Assembly (NCBI GenBank): GCA_039811865.1
Contig: JBDHZK010000041.1
Coordinates: 1 to 18,751 of the forward strand
From: JBDHZK01 sp039811865
GTDB taxonomy: Bacteria; Actinomycetota; Actinomycetes; Propionibacteriales; Propionibacteriaceae
DNA length: 18,751 bases
Reading direction: 5' to 3'
Notes under the pieces: generated by a model
The model's database searches: none
The model's input: only the letters and a program-made list of their open reading frames with translations
Told to the model about the DNA's origin: nothing
Position numbers and translations under genes: made by a program
In this document: piece by piece, positions 5,769-13,088 of the stretch
Layout of the letters: each line of letters starts with the position of its first letter
Numbering within the stretch: position 1 is the first letter of the stretch

Positions 5769-7292
5769 ATGAGCGAGGCTCGCCCCAACGCACGCTGGTT
5801 GCGGCACTCGCACATTTGGGCACCGATCTTCATTGGCCTGTTGGCGGCGTCGGTCTCGGTGGCTCGCAGCGGGGTACCGGGCTTGTGGCGTGATGAGGTC
5901 TCGACCCAAGTAATGGTCACCCGCCCGCTGGACGAGCTTTGGCGCTCGCTGGGTTCGATCGACGCGGTCCACGGCGGTTACTACCTGCTGATGAAAGCGT
6001 GGCTGATGGCCGCGGGTGAGGCGTCGCCGCTGTCGTTGCGGCTGCCGTCCGCGATCATGGTCGGCCTGGCGGCAGCGCTCGTCGTCGTGCTCGGACGGCG
6101 GCTGGCGTCGCTGTGGGCCGGCGTGCTGGCCGGACTGGTCTTCCTGGCCCTCCCGCGCGTCACCTGGATGGGCGCCGAGGCGCGCTCGGCGGCGTTGGCC
6201 ACAGCCCTGGTCACGCTCAGCGTGCTCCTCTGGCTCATCGCGATGGGGCGCTCTGCCCGCGCGTCTCGAAACGGCGAAGCCCTCGCCTGGGTCTCGTTCG
6301 CCGGGGCCGCGGGGGCGTCCGTCGCCGTCTACATCTACTCGGCGCTCGCGCTCCTGGCGCTTCCCCTCGCCATGCTGGTGGCCCGCTCCTCCCGGCGAAC
6401 CTGGATCTGGTTTCTCGGCGCGACGGGTCTCGGCGCGCTGGTGGCGGCACCGGTCCTGCTTCGGGTGCCCGCTCAACAGAGTCAGGTTGCCTGGATCCAG
6501 CGGCCGACCCTGGCGACGCTGGCGGAGCTACCACGCGACGTGTGGTTTCCCGGGGACGACTACCTGATCTTGGTCGCCTGGCTGGTGGTCGCGCTGGCCG
6601 TCGCCGGCCTCTGGCTGGCGCTCGCCAAGGCGGCGCGCCCCGAGCCCGCCGGGACACGGGAATGTGTCGGCGCCCTTGGCTTCGGGGTTCTGCTGCTCGG
6701 GTGGACGCTGCTGCCGGTCGTCCTGCTGGTCGGCTACAGCTTCGTCGGGACCCCGATGTACGTGGCCCGATACCTCGCCATCACCGCACCTGGCCTGGCG
6801 CTATCGCTGGGCATTGGGCTGGCCGGAATGCGGCCGCGCTGGGCGGGTGCCTTGGCGACGCTGGTGATCGTCGCGCTAGGTGCCCAACCTTGGTGGCAAA
6901 GCCGCCAGGTCGACTCCAAGTCGCCGACCTATTCGGTCGCCAGCTACGTCGGCCGGCAAGACACCACGCACGCTGCGGTCTTGTTCGAAACGCTCGGACC
7001 GACCGGTGGCTCGACCCGGATCGCCCAACTCGCCTATCCCGAGGATTTCGCCGGCCTACCCGACCTGAACCTCGGCTCCGGCCCCGCGTCGAACCGGATC
7101 TGGGCAGCCGAGGTGCCGCTCAGCAGCGTCCCGGCGCGCCTGGACGGAATCCGACGGGTCTGGCTGGTGGGCTACGTCCGGCCATTGGCGGCAGCCCGCG
7201 CCGACATCGCCACCTTGTGGAGCCACGGGTTTCGACCTAAGTCCACGAGGTCGTTCACGAGCGGCTGGATCGTGGTGTTATACGAGCGCTGA
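5769..7292 (+). CDS. Polytopic membrane glycosyltransferase, GT39/ArnT-like (GT-C fold)
   Basis: This 507-residue protein has about ten hydrophobic segments, starting at residues 15-32. Between the first two lies the acidic periplasmic-loop motif LWRDEVST (D42, E43), followed by IDAVHGGYYLLMKAWLMAAGE, the counterpart of the D-x-H-P-P-xY-Y-x-L segment of protein-mannosyltransferase-like enzymes. The C-terminal ~115 residues (from about 390, SKSPTYSVASYVGRQDTTHAAVLFE) look like a soluble extracytoplasmic domain. Such GT-C enzymes use a polyprenyl-phosphate sugar and transfer it to lipid, wall polymer or protein outside the membrane. The donor and acceptor cannot be told here. The usual HPP of the second motif is replaced (VHGGYY), so the assignment is to the superfamily rather than to a named enzyme. 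The ATG is supported by a leaderless promoter. The nearby LCP ligase may act on related envelope glycans, but it is in a separate unit. Confidence 0.75.
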   Translation: MSEARPNARWLRHSHIWAPIFIGLLAASVSVARSGVPGLWRDEVSTQVMVTRPLDELWRSLGSIDAVHGGYYLLMKAWLMAAGEASPLSLRLPSAIMVGLAAALVVVLGRRLASLWAGVLAGLVFLALPRVTWMGAEARSAALATALVTLSVLLWLIAMGRSARASRNGEALAWVSFAGAAGASVAVYIYSALALLALPLAMLVARSSRRTWIWFLGATGLGALVAAPVLLRVPAQQSQVAWIQRPTLATLAELPRDVWFPGDDYLILVAWLVVALAVAGLWLALAKAARPEPAGTRECVGALGFGVLLLGWTLLPVVLLVGYSFVGTPMYVARYLAITAPGLALSLGIGLAGMRPRWAGALATLVIVALGAQPWWQSRQVDSKSPTYSVASYVGRQDTTHAAVLFETLGPTGGSTRIAQLAYPEDFAGLPDLNLGSGPASNRIWAAEVPLSSVPARLDGIRRVWLVGYVRPLAAARADIATLWSHGFRPKSTRSFTSGWIVVLYER

Positions 7293-7347
7293 CCCGATCG
7301 GCAAACCCGGGGGCTGAACAAGAACGGGCGCCGGAGGTCCGCTGACT

Positions 7348-7353
7348 TACCGT
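7348..7353 (+). promoter_or_regulatory. -10 hexamer TACCGT for the two-component operon, leaderless
   Basis: TACCGT ends 7 nt before the GTG at 7361. This spacing favours that GTG over the ATG at 7364 as the start. No Shine-Dalgarno is present and the -35 region is not recognisable. Confidence 0.4.
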
Positions 7354-7360
7354 TGGGTAC

Positions 7361-8554
7361 GTGATGCCTGGGGACTCGGTGCCAACAACGAACGATGCGC
7401 GTGGCCGTCGCTGGAGTCGAGCCATGGATCTGGTCGCCACGGGTAGCGCGGCGTTCTGCCTGATCGGCGGATTGGCCGTCCTGGCGGACGGCTTGTGGGT
7501 CGAGTCCCTCGCCGTAATCGTCGCCCTGACAGCGCTCGCGGTGATCGTTCGGATCGCGAAGAAGCGCGCCTGGGGGCGGCCGAGGATCGGGCTGGCCTTC
7601 GGTGCCGTCGGGCTGGGCATCGGCGCGCTGCCCAACGCTGGCGCTTTCGCGTTGTTCCTCGTATTCGCCGGTGTGGTCTTCCTGTGCACCGGGTCCAGGA
7701 ATCGAACAGCGATCGCGCTGGCCGTGTCCTGGTTGGCATTGCAGGCGGCCCAGGATGCGATCGCCTATCACGACCCGCTACTCAACCAACTGATCAGATT
7801 GGGCTTGGTCGCCCTGCTGATGCTGCTCGCGCTGGGGATCGGTTCGGCCATGCGAGCCCTGGAAGAGGCGCGCGCCCGCGCCGATCGGTTGAGTGCTGAG
7901 CTCCGCTCGGCGAACGAGCGCCTGCGCGCGTCCTTGGTCACCGAACGCGAGTTGGTGCTTGCCGAGGAGCGGGCCCGGTCGGCGCGTGAGCTGCACGACG
8001 GGCTGGGCCATCGGCTCACGCTGATCGCCATGTCACTTGAGTACGCCGATCGCGTCCGGGCCACCGAGCCCGACCAGGCTTGGGCCGAGGTGGCCGGTGC
8101 TGCCTCAAGTGCTCGGGAGGCTCTGGAGGAAATGCGGGTGTGGGTCCGGGCCTTGAACCCGCCCCGGGTCGTCGGCAACGGCGCCGAGACCTTCGAACAG
8201 ATCGCCGACGCGTTCCGGGGCACCGGGCTTTCGGTGAACGTCAAGCACCTCGGCCAGCTCGACCCGTTGCCCGACGAGGTCTGCCTGTTCGCGACCCGTC
8301 TGGTCCAAGAAGGACTGACCAACGTGCTGCGCCACGCGCGTGCTCAGTCCGTCCACATCGACGTGCGCCAAAGCCAGCAACGCATCCGGATCGGCATCAG
8401 GGACGACGGCCACGGCTGGAGCGGCCGCGAAGGCTTCGGCCTGCGGTCCCTTCGGGAGCGGGCCGAGGTGCTCGGCGGGACGCTCGCGCCCGGCTCCGCG
8501 CCCGAGGGCGGCTTCGAACTGGTCGCCACCTTGCCATTGGCGACGGCAGCCTGA
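7361..8554 (+). CDS. NarL-family sensor histidine kinase
   Basis: This 397-residue membrane kinase has five hydrophobic segments (about residues 22-45, 46-65, 76-110, 117-135 and 147-165), then a coiled region rich in Glu and Arg (165-208). The HisKA_3 dimerisation motif is ARELHDGLGHRLT, with phospho-acceptor His212. A HATPase_c domain follows: N-box QEGLTNVLRHA, G1 box RDDGHGWS, and G2 box GFGLRSLRERAEVLGG. There is little extracytoplasmic sequence between the helices, so it probably senses a signal in or at the membrane, such as envelope stress, as in DesK- or LiaS-like kinases. It overlaps the response-regulator gene by one base (TGATG), so the two are translationally coupled. The GTG start is inferred from the leaderless promoter spacing; ATG at 7364 would shorten it by one residue. 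No transporter or target gene is adjacent, so the signal is unknown. Confidence 0.93.
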   Translation: MMPGDSVPTTNDARGRRWSRAMDLVATGSAAFCLIGGLAVLADGLWVESLAVIVALTALAVIVRIAKKRAWGRPRIGLAFGAVGLGIGALPNAGAFALFLVFAGVVFLCTGSRNRTAIALAVSWLALQAAQDAIAYHDPLLNQLIRLGLVALLMLLALGIGSAMRALEEARARADRLSAELRSANERLRASLVTERELVLAEERARSARELHDGLGHRLTLIAMSLEYADRVRATEPDQAWAEVAGAASSAREALEEMRVWVRALNPPRVVGNGAETFEQIADAFRGTGLSVNVKHLGQLDPLPDEVCLFATRLVQEGLTNVLRHARAQSVHIDVRQSQQRIRIGIRDDGHGWSGREGFGLRSLRERAEVLGGTLAPGSAPEGGFELVATLPLATAA

Positions 8555-9171
8555 TGCGCGTCGTCATCGTCGACGACTCCGAGCTGATGCGACGCGGTCT
8601 TGCGCTGCTGCTCAGCACGTCCGCCACGGTCGACGTCGTCGGCGAGGCCGCGGACGGGCGCGAGGCGCTCGCCGTCGTCGAAAAGGTCGCGCCCGACGTC
8701 GTCTTGACCGATGCGCAGATGCCAGTGCTGGACGGCGTGGGTTTGGTCGGCGAACTGTCGCGCACACATCCCGGACTGCCCGTTGTGGTGCTCACCACTT
8801 TCGACGACGACCATGTGGTGCGCGCCGCGATGGCTGCGGGCGCCGCCGGATTCCTGTTGAAGAGCACCTCGATCGACGGCCTGCTGCAGGCGCTGGATGC
8901 CGCCGCCTCAGGGGGACTCGTGTTGGACCCGCGCGTCGCACGGGCCGCGTTCGCGAGTGAGCCCACGAGGGACGCCGGTCCGCTCGCGGCGTTGACGCGG
9001 GCCGAGCGGCTGGTCGCCGCACAAGTGGCCACCGGGGCGTCCAACTCCGAGATCGCCGCGCGGCTCGTCCTCGCGGAGGGCACCGTGAAGAACCACGTTT
9101 CCGCGCTGCTTCGTAAGCTTCAGCAGCGCGACCGGACCGCGTTGGCGTTGTTGTTGGCGCGGTACCTGTAG
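8554..9171 (+). CDS. NarL/LuxR-type response regulator
   Basis: This 205-residue cytoplasmic regulator has a receiver domain (1-115) with acidic pocket D7/D8, phospho-acceptor D53 in DVVLTDAQMPVLDG, the T81/T82 switch, and K103 in GFLLKS. A LuxR-type helix-turn-helix follows (about 148-205): LTRAERLVAAQVATGASNSEIAARLVLAEGTVKNHVSALLRKLQQRDR. It is the cognate partner of the upstream kinase: its ATG (8554) shares the A of the kinase TGA, and no separate ribosome site is present, indicating translational coupling. The open frame extends upstream through the kinase gene, but that part is out of frame with the kinase and shows no domain. The helix-turn-helix usually opens LTxREREVL; here it is LTRAERLVA, a mild variation. 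The targets are unknown; no inverted repeat resembling a self-operator is obvious near the operon promoter. Confidence 0.95.
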   Translation: MRVVIVDDSELMRRGLALLLSTSATVDVVGEAADGREALAVVEKVAPDVVLTDAQMPVLDGVGLVGELSRTHPGLPVVVLTTFDDDHVVRAAMAAGAAGFLLKSTSIDGLLQALDAAASGGLVLDPRVARAAFASEPTRDAGPLAALTRAERLVAAQVATGASNSEIAARLVLAEGTVKNHVSALLRKLQQRDRTALALLLARYL

Positions 9172-9312
9172 CTCGGCCGTCCGGAACCTCGACCGGCGAT
9201 GGGGCGCCGCTCGACGTCCGGGCCTCCGCGCCCGAACCGCCGCCGCCGCGGCTGAGCAGGCGATGGGTGCGACCACCCGAGGCAAGGTCTGATTGCGCGG
9301 ACCGGAAGAAAG

Positions 9313-9406
9313 TGGCGGAGGTGGTGGGATTTGAACCCACGATCGGGAATAACCCCGAAACCCGCTTAGCAGGCGGGCGCCATAGACCTGACTAGGCGAC
9401 ACCTCC
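9313..9406 (-). tRNA. tRNA-Ser (anticodon GCU), CCA encoded
   Basis: On the minus strand a 7-bp acceptor stem (GGAGGTG with CACCTCC) begins at 9406. The anticodon loop is CTGCTAA (anticodon GCU, reads AGU/AGC). A long variable arm and a T arm with GGGTTCAAATCCC follow. The discriminator G at 9316 is followed by an encoded CCA (9315-9313). The long variable arm is the class II mark of serine tRNAs. Confidence 0.97.
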
Positions 9407-9418
9407 CGGCCGCGCAGC

Positions 9419-9448
9419 AGCCTACCCTGACCGCGCCAGGACCGCCAA
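9419..9448 (-). promoter_or_regulatory. Promoter of tRNA-Ser(GCU): TTGGCG-N18-TAGGCT
   Basis: On the minus strand TTGGCG (9448-9443) and TAGGCT (9424-9419) are 18 nt apart. The -10 lies 12 nt before the mature 5' end, giving a very short 5' leader. The -35 is identical to that of the CoADR-rhodanese gene. Confidence 0.75.
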
Positions 9449-9510
9449 AGCGGCGCAGCCCCGCCTTGCGGCGCGCCCGCACGCGGCGTATCCGCACTAC
9501 CGGTGATTCT

Positions 9511-9578
9511 GTGCGGCGGATGGCACTCGATCTCATCGGGCGCGGGGCGAACTCGCGTCGTCGAGCGACTCTCCGCAC
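9511..9578 (-). repeat. ~70-bp inverted-repeat-ended element, copy 3
   Basis: The ends GTGCGG (9511-9516) and CCGCAC (9573-9578) are 6-bp inverted repeats, and the overall span is 68 bp against 69 and 70 for the other copies. Read on the minus strand, the left edge GGTGAAAACGTGCGGAG matches copy 1 (GGGGAAAACGTGCGGCG). The sequence just outside it (GTTTTCACCGTTGTCGCC on the plus strand) also resembles copy 1 (GTTTTCCCCTTTCCGCC). The interiors are diverged. Confidence 0.5.
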
Positions 9579-9751
9579 GTTTTCACCGTTGTCGCCGGGA
9601 CCCGTACACCACTTTGCTGGACTCCACTTCGCCGGGTACGCGCCGAGCCCGCCCGACTGCCCCGGACGCGCCGACGGAGACTGAGCCACATCTCGGGCAG
9701 GCACCCACTCCCCAGGCCAACGGTCTTGGAATCCCTTCCCCGGCGGCAGTG

Positions 9752-9766
9752 TGAACCGAAGGTTCA
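9752..9766. promoter_or_regulatory. Palindrome upstream of the LCP gene, possible operator
   Basis: TGAACCGAAGGTTCA has 6-bp arms (TGAACC / GGTTCA) around GAA. It lies 79 bp before the LCP start, upstream of the possible -10 at 9810. A dimeric regulator could bind here, but I cannot name one. Confidence 0.3.
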
Positions 9767-9844
9767 GCTTCGAGGCGGCCGGAACATACCCTCGCTGGGG
9801 AGCCGTGGATAGCATCGACACACCCGTCCGGACGAAAGGCTCCC

Positions 9845-11401
9845 ATGGCAGACGGAAATGGTGGTGCGCGGCGCGCCCGTCCCGGCGGGGGCGACGGGGC
9901 CGGCACGCCTCGCCGTGCGGCGCTGGACGACCCCCGCCCCGGCGGGTTCCGCGCGAGCCTCTTGTGGACGGTGCTCGGCACCCTCATCCCGGGGCTCGGG
10001 CTGTGGCACGCGGGCCGACGCAAGCCTGGTGGAATCCTGATGGCGCTGTTCTTCTTCGGTCTGCTGAACCTGGTCGCCGCCTACTTCCTCGCCCGGCGAC
10101 AGGTGAAGGCGGTCTTGCTGACCCCGACCGGTCTGTACACCGTCTGCGGGGTGCTAGCGCTCGGGGCGCTGGTCTGGGTGGTGACCATTGGCTACACCCA
10201 CTTGGCGCTGCGCCCCCGTCGCCCCTCGAATGCCCAACGGGCGGCTGGCGCGGTCCTGGTCGGCCTACTGTCATTCGCGATCGCCGCGCCGATGGCCTGG
10301 GGATCGCACCTGTCGTACGTCACCGCCAGCTTCATGGGCACCGTGTTCCATTCGCAGCAGGACACCAAGAGCCAGACCCGGCCGACGATCGACGTCAACC
10401 AGGGCGACCCCTGGAAGAACAAGCCCCGCCTCAACGTCCTGATCCTCGGCGGGGACTCCGGTAAGGGCCGCGATCCGAGCCTGGGGGCCCGCACCGACAC
10501 CGTGATTCTCGCCAGCATCGATACCCGGACCGGCGACACCGTCCTGGTCTCCATCCCGCGCAACACCGCCCGGATGCCGTTCCCGGCGAACACCCCGATG
10601 TACAAACGCTGGCCCGAAGGCTTTTACGACGGCGAGAACGCCGACAACCCCGAGTACTTCCTCAACGCGATGTACGACAACGTGCCCGCCGAGTTGGGGC
10701 GCGACTTCCTGGGCCCGACCAGCAACGTGGGCGCGGACGTCCTCAAGCTGTCGGTTGGTGAGGCAACCGGACTGAAGGTCGACTACTACGCCCTGATCAA
10801 CCTGGACGGTTTTGTCCAGCTGATCGACGCTCTCGGCGGAGTCACCGTCAACGTGAACACCAGGGTCGCGATGGGCGGCAACTCCGACCTGAACATCCCG
10901 CCGACGCGCTGGCTCGAACCCGGCCCCAACCAGCACCTGAACGGGCAGGACGCCTTGTGGTTCGCCCGCGGACGCTACGGGGCCGACGACTTCCAGCGCA
11001 TGGACCGCCAACGCTGCGTGATCAACGCCGTCATCCGCCAGGCGGATCCGGCGACGCTGCTGACCCGGTATGAGGGCATCGCCGCGGCGGGCAAGAAGAT
11101 CATCTTGACCGACGTCCCGTCCGAGATCCTGCCCGGACTGCTCGATCTGGCGCTCACGGTGAAGGGCCGTGGGAGTATCCGGAGCATCGTGTTCAAGCAC
11201 GGGGTGGATGGCTGGTCCAGCCCGCACCCGAACTTCGACTCGATGCGTGCCCGAATCGCAGCCGCGATCGCGGCGGCGCCGCCCGCTCCGACGACGCCCC
11301 AGCCGTCCGGGACCAAAACCACGGCGGCCGCCCAACCCACCTCGACCGGGGGCGGCGGCACGGAGAACGTCCAAGACGTCTGCGCCTACCATCCGGAATG
11401 A
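9845..11401 (+). CDS. LytR-CpsA-Psr (LCP) family cell-wall glycopolymer ligase
   Basis: This 518-residue enzyme has a basic, Gly/Arg-rich cytoplasmic N-terminus (1-36), four hydrophobic segments (about 37-56, 62-83, 97-120 and 133-153), an LCP domain (about 196-400) outside the membrane, and an Ala/Pro/Thr-rich tail ending DVCAYHPE. LCP signatures are LNVLILGGDSGKGRDPSLGARTDTVILASID (R216, D218), VLVSIPRNT (R239), INLDGFVQLIDALGGVTVNV, LNGQDALWFARGRYGADDFQRMDRQRCVINAV (R375, R377, D382, R385, R388). The arginines and aspartates bind the polyprenyl pyrophosphate and Mg2+. These enzymes move glycopolymers such as arabinogalactan, teichoic acid or capsule from a polyprenyl carrier to peptidoglycan. 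The four-helix N-terminus is longer than the single helix of most LCP proteins but is known in actinobacteria. The ATG is preceded by GAAAGG, 5 nt away. Confidence 0.93.
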   Translation: MADGNGGARRARPGGGDGAGTPRRAALDDPRPGGFRASLLWTVLGTLIPGLGLWHAGRRKPGGILMALFFFGLLNLVAAYFLARRQVKAVLLTPTGLYTVCGVLALGALVWVVTIGYTHLALRPRRPSNAQRAAGAVLVGLLSFAIAAPMAWGSHLSYVTASFMGTVFHSQQDTKSQTRPTIDVNQGDPWKNKPRLNVLILGGDSGKGRDPSLGARTDTVILASIDTRTGDTVLVSIPRNTARMPFPANTPMYKRWPEGFYDGENADNPEYFLNAMYDNVPAELGRDFLGPTSNVGADVLKLSVGEATGLKVDYYALINLDGFVQLIDALGGVTVNVNTRVAMGGNSDLNIPPTRWLEPGPNQHLNGQDALWFARGRYGADDFQRMDRQRCVINAVIRQADPATLLTRYEGIAAAGKKIILTDVPSEILPGLLDLALTVKGRGSIRSIVFKHGVDGWSSPHPNFDSMRARIAAAIAAAPPAPTTPQPSGTKTTAAAQPTSTGGGGTENVQDVCAYHPE

Positions 11402-11500
11402 CGACCGAGCGTCCAATCGATCGACCATTCCGAGGTCGCTGTCGCACCTGAGGGCGTTGGCGTCGTTGTTCGAACGGCGTGCGGCGCCCGCGTCCGCTGG

Positions 11501-12400
11501 TCAGAGCGGGGCGGTGTGCAGGTGGTGGTAAAGCGCTCCCCGCAGGTTCGCGTCGTTGAAGTGCCGGCAGACGCGAACGGCGGGCTTGGGTAACGGCCAC
11601 CGGGTTCCGGCATAGATGGCGTCCACCTTGGCCAGGACCGTCTCCAACAGCACCGGCTGGACGCTGATCCCCCCGCCGATCGCGAACGCGTCGACGTCCA
11701 GGACGCAATGCAGGTTGAAGATCATGCCCGCGAGCCGGCCGCTGAACGCGTCCAGGATCCCGGCCGCAGCCTGATCGCCGTCGGCCAGGGCGGCGAAGAA
11801 CGCGCGGCCGTCCACCGAGCCGGCCGGGAGCCCCTTTGCCTCGGCAAAGACCTCCGTGAGCCCGCGGACGCCGTTTTGGGTGGCGAACGCGTTGTCCCAA
11901 ACGTAATGCCCCTCGATGCGCACCATCATGGGGCTGGCGTTGCCCGAATAGAAATGCGAGCCGTGGTAGATGGCCTTGTTGATCAGGACGGCGCCGCCGA
12001 CGCCGGTCCCGATCACGATGGCTACCGCGTTCGTACAGTCGCTCAGGGCGCCGTCGTGGAACTCCGCCAGCAGCGCACAGTTGGCGTCGTTCTCGACTGT
12101 AGTCCGGCGGCCGCAGCGGGCCTCGACGACATCGATGACGTTCATGCCGGCGTTGAACGACAGATAACCGCCGGTGTACATGAGCCCCGATTTGGGGTCG
12201 AGTTCGCCGCAGGTGCTGATGGCGATGCCGGTGACCTTGTCGGCAACCGGGTCGAACAGCCCCCCGATGGCCTCGATGAACTCCTCCGAATTGGACCAGT
12301 TTCCGTTGGCCAACGAGCCCCTCTCGGAGAAGTTGTAGTTCGCGTCGCTCAGCGCGTATTTGATCGCACTACCGCCGACGTCCAGGACCAGGTACTGCAT
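11501..12400 (-). CDS. ROK-family sugar kinase, atypical (no zinc motif)
   Basis: This 299-residue ROK protein lacks a DNA-binding domain, so it is a kinase-type rather than a repressor-type member. It has the phosphate-1 motif LDVGGSAIKYALSD, AISTCGELDPKSG, the sugar-binding/catalytic segment ENDANCALLAE, and the phosphate-2 motif IGTGVGGAVLINKAIYHGSHF. Where most ROK kinases have GExGHxx and then CxCGxxGCxE zinc ligands, this protein reads YSGNASPMMVRIEGHYVWDNAFATQNGV, with neither the GEIGH histidine nor the cysteine cluster. Similar zinc-less members occur among Firmicute beta-glucoside- or N-acetylmannosamine-kinase-like proteins. The ATG at 12400 is chosen because GGAGG lies 5 nt upstream; an in-frame GTG at 12418 is less likely. 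G+C is lower in parts (58 and 60% in two 60-bp lines counted) than in neighbours. The sugar is unknown and no transporter is adjacent. Confidence 0.85.
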   Translation of the reverse strand: MQYLVLDVGGSAIKYALSDANYNFSERGSLANGNWSNSEEFIEAIGGLFDPVADKVTGIAISTCGELDPKSGLMYTGGYLSFNAGMNVIDVVEARCGRRTTVENDANCALLAEFHDGALSDCTNAVAIVIGTGVGGAVLINKAIYHGSHFYSGNASPMMVRIEGHYVWDNAFATQNGVRGLTEVFAEAKGLPAGSVDGRAFFAALADGDQAAAGILDAFSGRLAGMIFNLHCVLDVDAFAIGGGISVQPVLLETVLAKVDAIYAGTRWPLPKPAVRVCRHFNDANLRGALYHHLHTAPL

Positions 12401-12480
12401 CGTTGCCTCCAGCCTCACCGACTGGGGCGATGCTATGCCCCGGCGTCGGGCGAGCGCAGGCGAACCCCTGGGGGGTCGGC

Positions 12481-12954
12481 CTAGCCGGTTTCGCCTGTTG
12501 GCACCGCCCCCTGGGACGTGCCGTAGCCGCGGTCGGCGTCCAGGTGGCGCGAGATCGCGTTGGCCAGCTCGTCCATCACCGGGCCGGGGCCACCGGGCGC
12601 GGTGAGAACGGTGCGGTTGTCGTCGGCCAGGTGCAGGGTGATCCGATCACCGCGCACGGACCGGGTGGCGCGCTCGACGTCCGCCCAGCGTCCGGCGGTC
12701 AACTGACTGCCGCGACGAAAGGCGTAACCGGCGGCGCTCAACTCCACTTGGACCCGCATGGCCCGCATCGCGTACAGGCCCAATCCGGCCAAGACGACGG
12801 CGCTCGCGAGCAGCAGCCAGCCGATCACCTGCCCCACGATCGGCCAGCGCAACTGGTCGCCAACCAGCAGGCAAAGCCCGCCGGCGAGCGCGAGCCCCGC
12901 CGAAATGGCGAACGCGCGCACCGGCGGTCGCGCGGGCAAGGTGACGATCTGCAT
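12481..12954 (-). CDS. Small membrane protein with PH-like domain
   Basis: This 157-residue protein has two transmembrane segments (about 12-34 and 39-66: FAISAGLALAGGLCLLVGDQL and VGQVIGWLLLASAVVLAGLGLYAM), then a soluble domain starting VQVELSAAGYAFRRGSQLTAGRWADVERATRSVRGDRITLHLADDNRTVLTAPGG. The pattern of short strands (sensed start, W-x-D-V, then two strands and a final helix MDELANAISRHLDA) is that of the bacterial PH-like domain family. Its function is unknown; such proteins sit at the inner face of the membrane. The ATG at 12954 is favoured because a -10-like CAGACT ends 7 nt upstream; a GTG directly before it is the alternative. A longer open frame to 13113 runs into a tRNA gene and is not coding. 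The ROK kinase follows 80 bp downstream on the same strand with its own ribosome site; co-transcription is possible. Confidence 0.75.
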   Translation of the reverse strand: MQIVTLPARPPVRAFAISAGLALAGGLCLLVGDQLRWPIVGQVIGWLLLASAVVLAGLGLYAMRAMRVQVELSAAGYAFRRGSQLTAGRWADVERATRSVRGDRITLHLADDNRTVLTAPGGPGPVMDELANAISRHLDADRGYGTSQGAVPTGETG

Positions 12955-12961
12955 CACCCCT

Positions 12962-12967
12962 AGTCTG
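12962..12967 (-). promoter_or_regulatory. -10-like CAGACT for the PH-like membrane protein
   Basis: On the minus strand CAGACT ends 7 nt before the ATG at 12954. The first base deviates from TANNNT, so the call is tentative, but the spacing repeats that of the other leaderless starts. Confidence 0.35.
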
Positions 12968-13088
12968 CCTGGCGGCGCTGCGTCGTGGCGGGACGACCGC
13001 CGCGACGCGCAGCGCGTCGACCGGTCGCGCTCCGGGGAGGCGCCGTTCGCTCGCGTCAGGGAGCGACGAGCGACCGGGTTGGGTTGGG

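Larger units (their letters stand above)
9449..9844. other. Intergenic region with a repeat element and inverted repeats before the LCP gene
   Basis: There is no supportable gene in this ~400-bp stretch. It holds the third copy of the ~70-bp element (9511-9578), preceded by an extra CCGCAC (9492-9497) facing GTGCGG (9511-9516) across 13 nt, and the palindrome TGAACCGAAGGTTCA (9752-9766). A possible -10 TAGCAT (9810-9815) would give a ~25-nt leader to the LCP gene, which has a Shine-Dalgarno-like GAAAGG at 9834-9839. Confidence 0.5.

Noticed and set aside
5586..6476. 296-codon minus-strand open frame opposite the start of the membrane glycosyltransferase
   Set aside because: The composition is Arg/Gln/Gly-rich, there is no domain, and it crosses a repeat element and a promoter.
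6113..7240. 375-codon plus-strand frame inside the membrane glycosyltransferase
   Set aside because: It is a different frame of a coding region with clear transmembrane periodicity, and its own translation shows only Arg/Gly/Ala-rich low complexity.
8080..8553. Upstream extension of the response-regulator frame
   Set aside because: It lies in another frame of the kinase gene. The receiver domain begins exactly at the ATG at 8554, which overlaps the kinase stop.
9751..10464. 237-codon plus-strand frame overlapping the start of the LCP gene
   Set aside because: It is out of frame with the LCP protein, has no domain, and begins at a GTG without a ribosome site.
10271..11428. 385-codon open frame on the minus strand opposite the LCP gene
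   Set aside because: It is a shadow of a well-supported gene, with no ribosome site or domain.
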